Both the position numbers and the translations under genes were made by a program. This document shows positions 33,497 to 35,971 of a stretch of 35,971 nt of DNA, one piece after another; the first letter of the stretch is position 1; each line of letters starts with the position of its first letter. Source of the DNA: an uncultured Clostridia bacterium. GTDB lineage: Bacteria > Bacillota > Clostridia > Christensenellales > Aristaeellaceae. The stretch lies in contig CAKUAV010000012.1 in the NCBI GenBank assembly GCA_934636425.1, forward strand, positions 1 through 35,971, given 5' to 3'. The notes under the pieces were generated by a model that had not been told where the DNA came from, ran no database searches, and saw only the letters and a program-made list of their open reading frames with translations.

Positions 33497-35602
33497 ATGA
33501 ACAACCTCAGCAATCAGCGCCAGATGCTGCGCGTGACATGGCTCAACCTGCTCGCGGGCATGGTTTTGATGGCCGTGTTTACCGCCAGCACGCTCGCGCT
33601 CTCCGCGAATCTGCGCGACGAGCGAAACAGCCGCACCGAGCGCGCGCTGGAGCACTTTTCCGAGAGCTTTCTGGGCGAGACGACGCATCTGCGCGACGTG
33701 ATGGCGCTCAACAAATCCAACGCCAATCTGGCGATGCTGGCCGCGGGGCAGTACAGCGACTGGCAGGAGATGAGCGACTACGCCATGCAGGCCATCGCGC
33801 TGCTGAACGTCACGCAGAAGTCGCTCTCGAACGTCACGCGGATGGTGTTTGTCGCGCCCAATGTGAACCGCGCCTTCAGCGGCGAGGGCGCGATACTGCT
33901 GCCCTTTTCTCAGGACACGAACTGGCTGCGCGAGCTGCTCGCGCCCGGCGAGCGCGTGGACGACCTGACCGCGCTGGGGAACGGCTGGCACGCCTACCGC
34001 AATTTTGCATTCTACATACAGACCGGATACAACGGCAGCGCGCTGATCGCCGTTGTAAAAACCGGTCAAATTGCCGAGCTGAACACATTCAACCGGGCGA
34101 ATCCCAATCAGCACATTGTGGTGCTGGACGCGGACGGGAACTACTTTTCCTCCTCGTTCAACACGACGCTCTACGCCGTCGAGATGGGCGACCGCTACGC
34201 CGCGATGAAGACCGGCGACAGCTATTCGTTCAGGGGCGTGGACTATGTGATCACGCGGCTGGACTGCGGCGCGTTCTCATTCCTGCTGCTGACCGACCGC
34301 CTCACGCCCGAGAATTCGTTCCGGAGCCTGAATATATCGGTGGCGTCGGTCGTCGCGGCGACGCTCGCGCTGCTGCTGCTGACGCTGCTCAACACATACT
34401 ATTTCAGGCGGATCAGCCAGATTGTGAGCCAGCGCGGCAGCGCCAGCGGCGACATTGAGCGCCTGAAGCAGATTGTGCAGGAGCGCGCGGCCTATCACCG
34501 CGCCGAAATCGAGCGATTCATCGCCGCCGCGGCCACGAAAACGGCCACAGAGAAGGACTACAGCGCCATCAGCCCCATGATGAGCGAGGAATTCGACCGG
34601 TATTTCGTCATATCGATATGCGTGCAGAATGCGCGCACGCCGCTGAGCGCCGATCTGTTTTCTCAGCTGTATCAGTTCCTGAGCGACCACTTCAACTGCT
34701 GCGGCGCGCAGATTGGCGAGGGGCGAATGACGTTCATCGCCGAGCGCGGCTCCGGCGCGGAGCAGCTGGACGCCATACTCACGCAGTTCTTCGAGAGCAT
34801 GGGCGGCGACTGGCGCGCGTGGGTGGGGCTGAGCACGAGCTATGCCGAACCGAAGCATCTGCGCCGCGCCTTCGAGCAGGCCGCCGCGCGCATGACGACG
34901 CTGCCTCTGCTGGCCGGCAGGCGGCTGATCTGCTCCGACGCGGTGACGGCGGTGCGCGCTGAGCTTGTTGTAACTTCCGATCAAATTGACGCGCTGCTGG
35001 ACGCGCTCTGGGAGGGCGACGAGGCGCAGAGCGCACTGCGGCTGAACGCGCTGCTCTACGACCGGCAGCCGCCCTGCACGCTCGCGGGCATGCAGCGTCT
35101 GGGCGATGCGTTGAGCGCGCGTCTGGCCGAGCGCCTGCCGCAGTCGGCGCAGCTTCCGTCCCCCGCGGCGTTTTCCGCCGACGAGATCTGCCATCCGGCG
35201 CGGCTGAACGACGCGCTGTGCAAGTATGCGCGCGCCGTGCGCGAGGTATGCGAGTCGGTTCCCGCGGACACGCCGCCCGCCGCGCCGCCGAACGCCGTGG
35301 TGCAGTGGATTGAGGCGCACTATGCCGAGGATATTTCGCTGGAGACTGTGGCGGAGCAGTTCCACATAACGCCGGTGCATCTGTCGCGCTGGTTCAAGAA
35401 GGAGAACGACGTGAACTTCAGCACGTTCCTCGCCGCGCTGCGCATTGCCCATGCGCGCGAGCTGCTGGACGCAGACCCGACCATCCGCAACGCCGATCTG
35501 GCCGCGCGCGTCGGCATGGCGAGCGTGCTCACATTCACGCGCCAGTTCAAGGCCCAGACCGGCATGACCCCCGACCAATACCGCAAAGGCAGGGCCGGCT
35601 GA
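33497..35602 (+). CDS. Membrane-anchored AraC-family sensor-regulator (YesS-like)
   Basis: The 701-residue protein combines a sensor and a DNA-binding domain in one chain. TM1 is residues 13-37, an extracellular region spans about 38-277, TM2 is about 278-303, and a cytoplasmic part leads to the AraC HTH pair at about 600-698. The first HTH is in ISLETVAEQFHITPVHLSRWFKK; the second ends in MASVLTFTRQFKAQTGMTPDQYRKG, the classical AraC C-terminal signature. This layout is known from YesS-type activators beside LplABC transporters, which switch on sugar uptake genes after sensing a ligand outside the cell. It lies directly after the solute-binding protein, so it probably controls that transporter. 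AGGGGAG precedes the ATG. The TGA stop lies in the loop of a perfect GCCGGC hairpin. Confidence 0.93.
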   Translation: MNNLSNQRQMLRVTWLNLLAGMVLMAVFTASTLALSANLRDERNSRTERALEHFSESFLGETTHLRDVMALNKSNANLAMLAAGQYSDWQEMSDYAMQAIALLNVTQKSLSNVTRMVFVAPNVNRAFSGEGAILLPFSQDTNWLRELLAPGERVDDLTALGNGWHAYRNFAFYIQTGYNGSALIAVVKTGQIAELNTFNRANPNQHIVVLDADGNYFSSSFNTTLYAVEMGDRYAAMKTGDSYSFRGVDYVITRLDCGAFSFLLLTDRLTPENSFRSLNISVASVVAATLALLLLTLLNTYYFRRISQIVSQRGSASGDIERLKQIVQERAAYHRAEIERFIAAAATKTATEKDYSAISPMMSEEFDRYFVISICVQNARTPLSADLFSQLYQFLSDHFNCCGAQIGEGRMTFIAERGSGAEQLDAILTQFFESMGGDWRAWVGLSTSYAEPKHLRRAFEQAAARMTTLPLLAGRRLICSDAVTAVRAELVVTSDQIDALLDALWEGDEAQSALRLNALLYDRQPPCTLAGMQRLGDALSARLAERLPQSAQLPSPAAFSADEICHPARLNDALCKYARAVREVCESVPADTPPAAPPNAVVQWIEAHYAEDISLETVAEQFHITPVHLSRWFKKENDVNFSTFLAALRIAHARELLDADPTIRNADLAARVGMASVLTFTRQFKAQTGMTPDQYRKGRAG

Positions 35603-35636
35603 GCCGGCTTCCACTTGCTGCCGCGCAGTGATACAC

Positions 35637-35671
35637 GACCTGCCTGACCATAGGTTAGAGTCAGGCAGGTC
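35637..35671 (+). ncRNA. Hairpin element A of a putative structured RNA/DNA family
   Basis: GACCTGCCTGAC (35637-35648) pairs perfectly with GTCAGGCAGGTC (35660-35671) around the 11-base loop CATAGGTTAGA. It lies 35 bases after the AraC-type gene stop and is not followed by a T tract, so it is not a standard intrinsic terminator. It matches element B in loop and outer stem, with compensated changes in the inner stem. Confidence 0.6.
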
Positions 35672-35832
35672 TCCGATTGTGCGTGTTGATATGATCGCTA
35701 TACAGCCCGACCCGCCCGGCCAGCCGCAGTGCGGCTTCCTCTCCGCTCCGCGCACGCAACCCGACTCCGCGCCGCTTGAGGGCGGCTCGAGTCTGGACGA
35801 TTGAGCGTGTAGATAGCATCGCTATACAGCAC

Positions 35833-35867
35833 GACCTGACCGGCCATAGATTAGAGCCGGTCAGGTC
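35833..35867 (+). ncRNA. Hairpin element B of the same putative family
   Basis: GACCTGACCGGC (35833-35844) pairs perfectly with GCCGGTCAGGTC (35856-35867) around the loop CATAGATTAGA. Relative to element A, three stem pairs change on both sides (C-G to A-T, T-A to C-G, A-T to G-C), while the loop differs at one base. TTTCC follows. The strand is not determined by the structure, because it is nearly symmetric. Confidence 0.6.
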
Positions 35868-35971
35868 TTTCCGTGTACCCGGGTGACGGCGCGTATACGC
35901 ACCAACGCAGCCCCGCCGCAGCGTGAAGAGAGTCCAGAGAGTCGAAGACTCTTTGGCGCAGTCTGGGGCGC

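Larger units (their letters stand above)
35603..35971. other. Terminal intergenic region with structured repeats, no gene seen
   Basis: About 370 bases to the window edge. It holds two long hairpins with a shared loop (listed separately) and a partial third unit at about 35676-35730. A small hairpin AGAGTC-GAA-GACTCT lies near 35937-35951. The segment ATCGCTATACAGC, preceded by GCGTGT, occurs in front of the partial unit (35693-35705) and again before the second hairpin (35819-35831). Confidence 0.6.

Noticed and set aside
35637..35671. Intrinsic terminator of the AraC-type gene
   Set aside because: The stem is perfect but is followed by TCTCCGATTG, with no T tract; covariation with the second copy suggests a different role.

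Overview
The window looks like chromosomal DNA of a high-GC, anaerobic member of the Bacillota, most likely an uncultured gut or rumen Clostridia lineage. This is an inference from gene content: smc-ftsY, a YhaM exoribonuclease, a DegV protein, an exosporium-type C-terminal domain, an LplB/LplC-type sugar ABC permease pair and a membrane-anchored AraC regulator. Ribosome binding sites are strong AGGAGG types, and the AUA isoleucine codon is common despite the high GC. No rRNA, tRNA, phage gene, transposase or CRISPR array was recognised.

Layout. 1-4.6 kb: the 3' part of smc, then ftsY. 5-6 kb: a DUF4838-like protein. 6.3-8.7 kb (minus strand): a small HD-domain protein with a tandemly duplicated 3' end, and yhaM. 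8.9-11.2 kb: an archaeal-type phosphoglycerate mutase and an acetamidase/formamidase. 11.8-12.4 kb: a BclA-C-like surface protein. 13.2-20.1 kb: a carbohydrate block made of a GH27 alpha-galactosidase, a small zinc-ribbon protein, a BNR/sialidase-like protein, a BadF-type sugar kinase, a xylose-isomerase-like TIM barrel and a GH36/clan GH-D enzyme. 20.2-22 kb: DegV and a Nudix hydrolase. 22.1-27 kb (minus): a complete branched-chain amino acid ABC operon, livJ-H-M-G-F, behind a consensus promoter. 27.4-28.7 kb (minus): a membrane-anchored polysaccharide deacetylase with a peptidoglycan-binding domain. 29.3-35.6 kb: an oligosaccharide ABC system, with two permeases on the minus strand, a divergent solute-binding protein, and a transmembrane AraC regulator. 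The ATPase is missing, as is usual when a shared MsmX-like ATPase is used.

How the genes work together. The alpha-galactosidases, sialidase-like protein, sugar kinase and TIM-barrel protein carry no signal peptides, so they probably process imported galactosides or amino sugars in the cytoplasm. The LplB/LplC/SBP system could supply such sugars under control of the AraC sensor, but its substrate is not readable from sequence.

The most unusual content is non-coding. At least five intergenic gaps are filled by locus-specific GC-rich repeat arrays. The largest has 13 units of 60-67 bp, begins at the stop codon of a gene and is bracketed by an 18-bp direct repeat. Another has a 176/116/176-bp higher-order structure. 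A separate 233-bp tandem duplication copies the end of the HD gene. At the far right, two hairpins share an invariant 11-nt loop, and their 12-bp stems differ by three fully compensated base pairs. That is the signature of a structured RNA or DNA element and the best candidate here for something undescribed.
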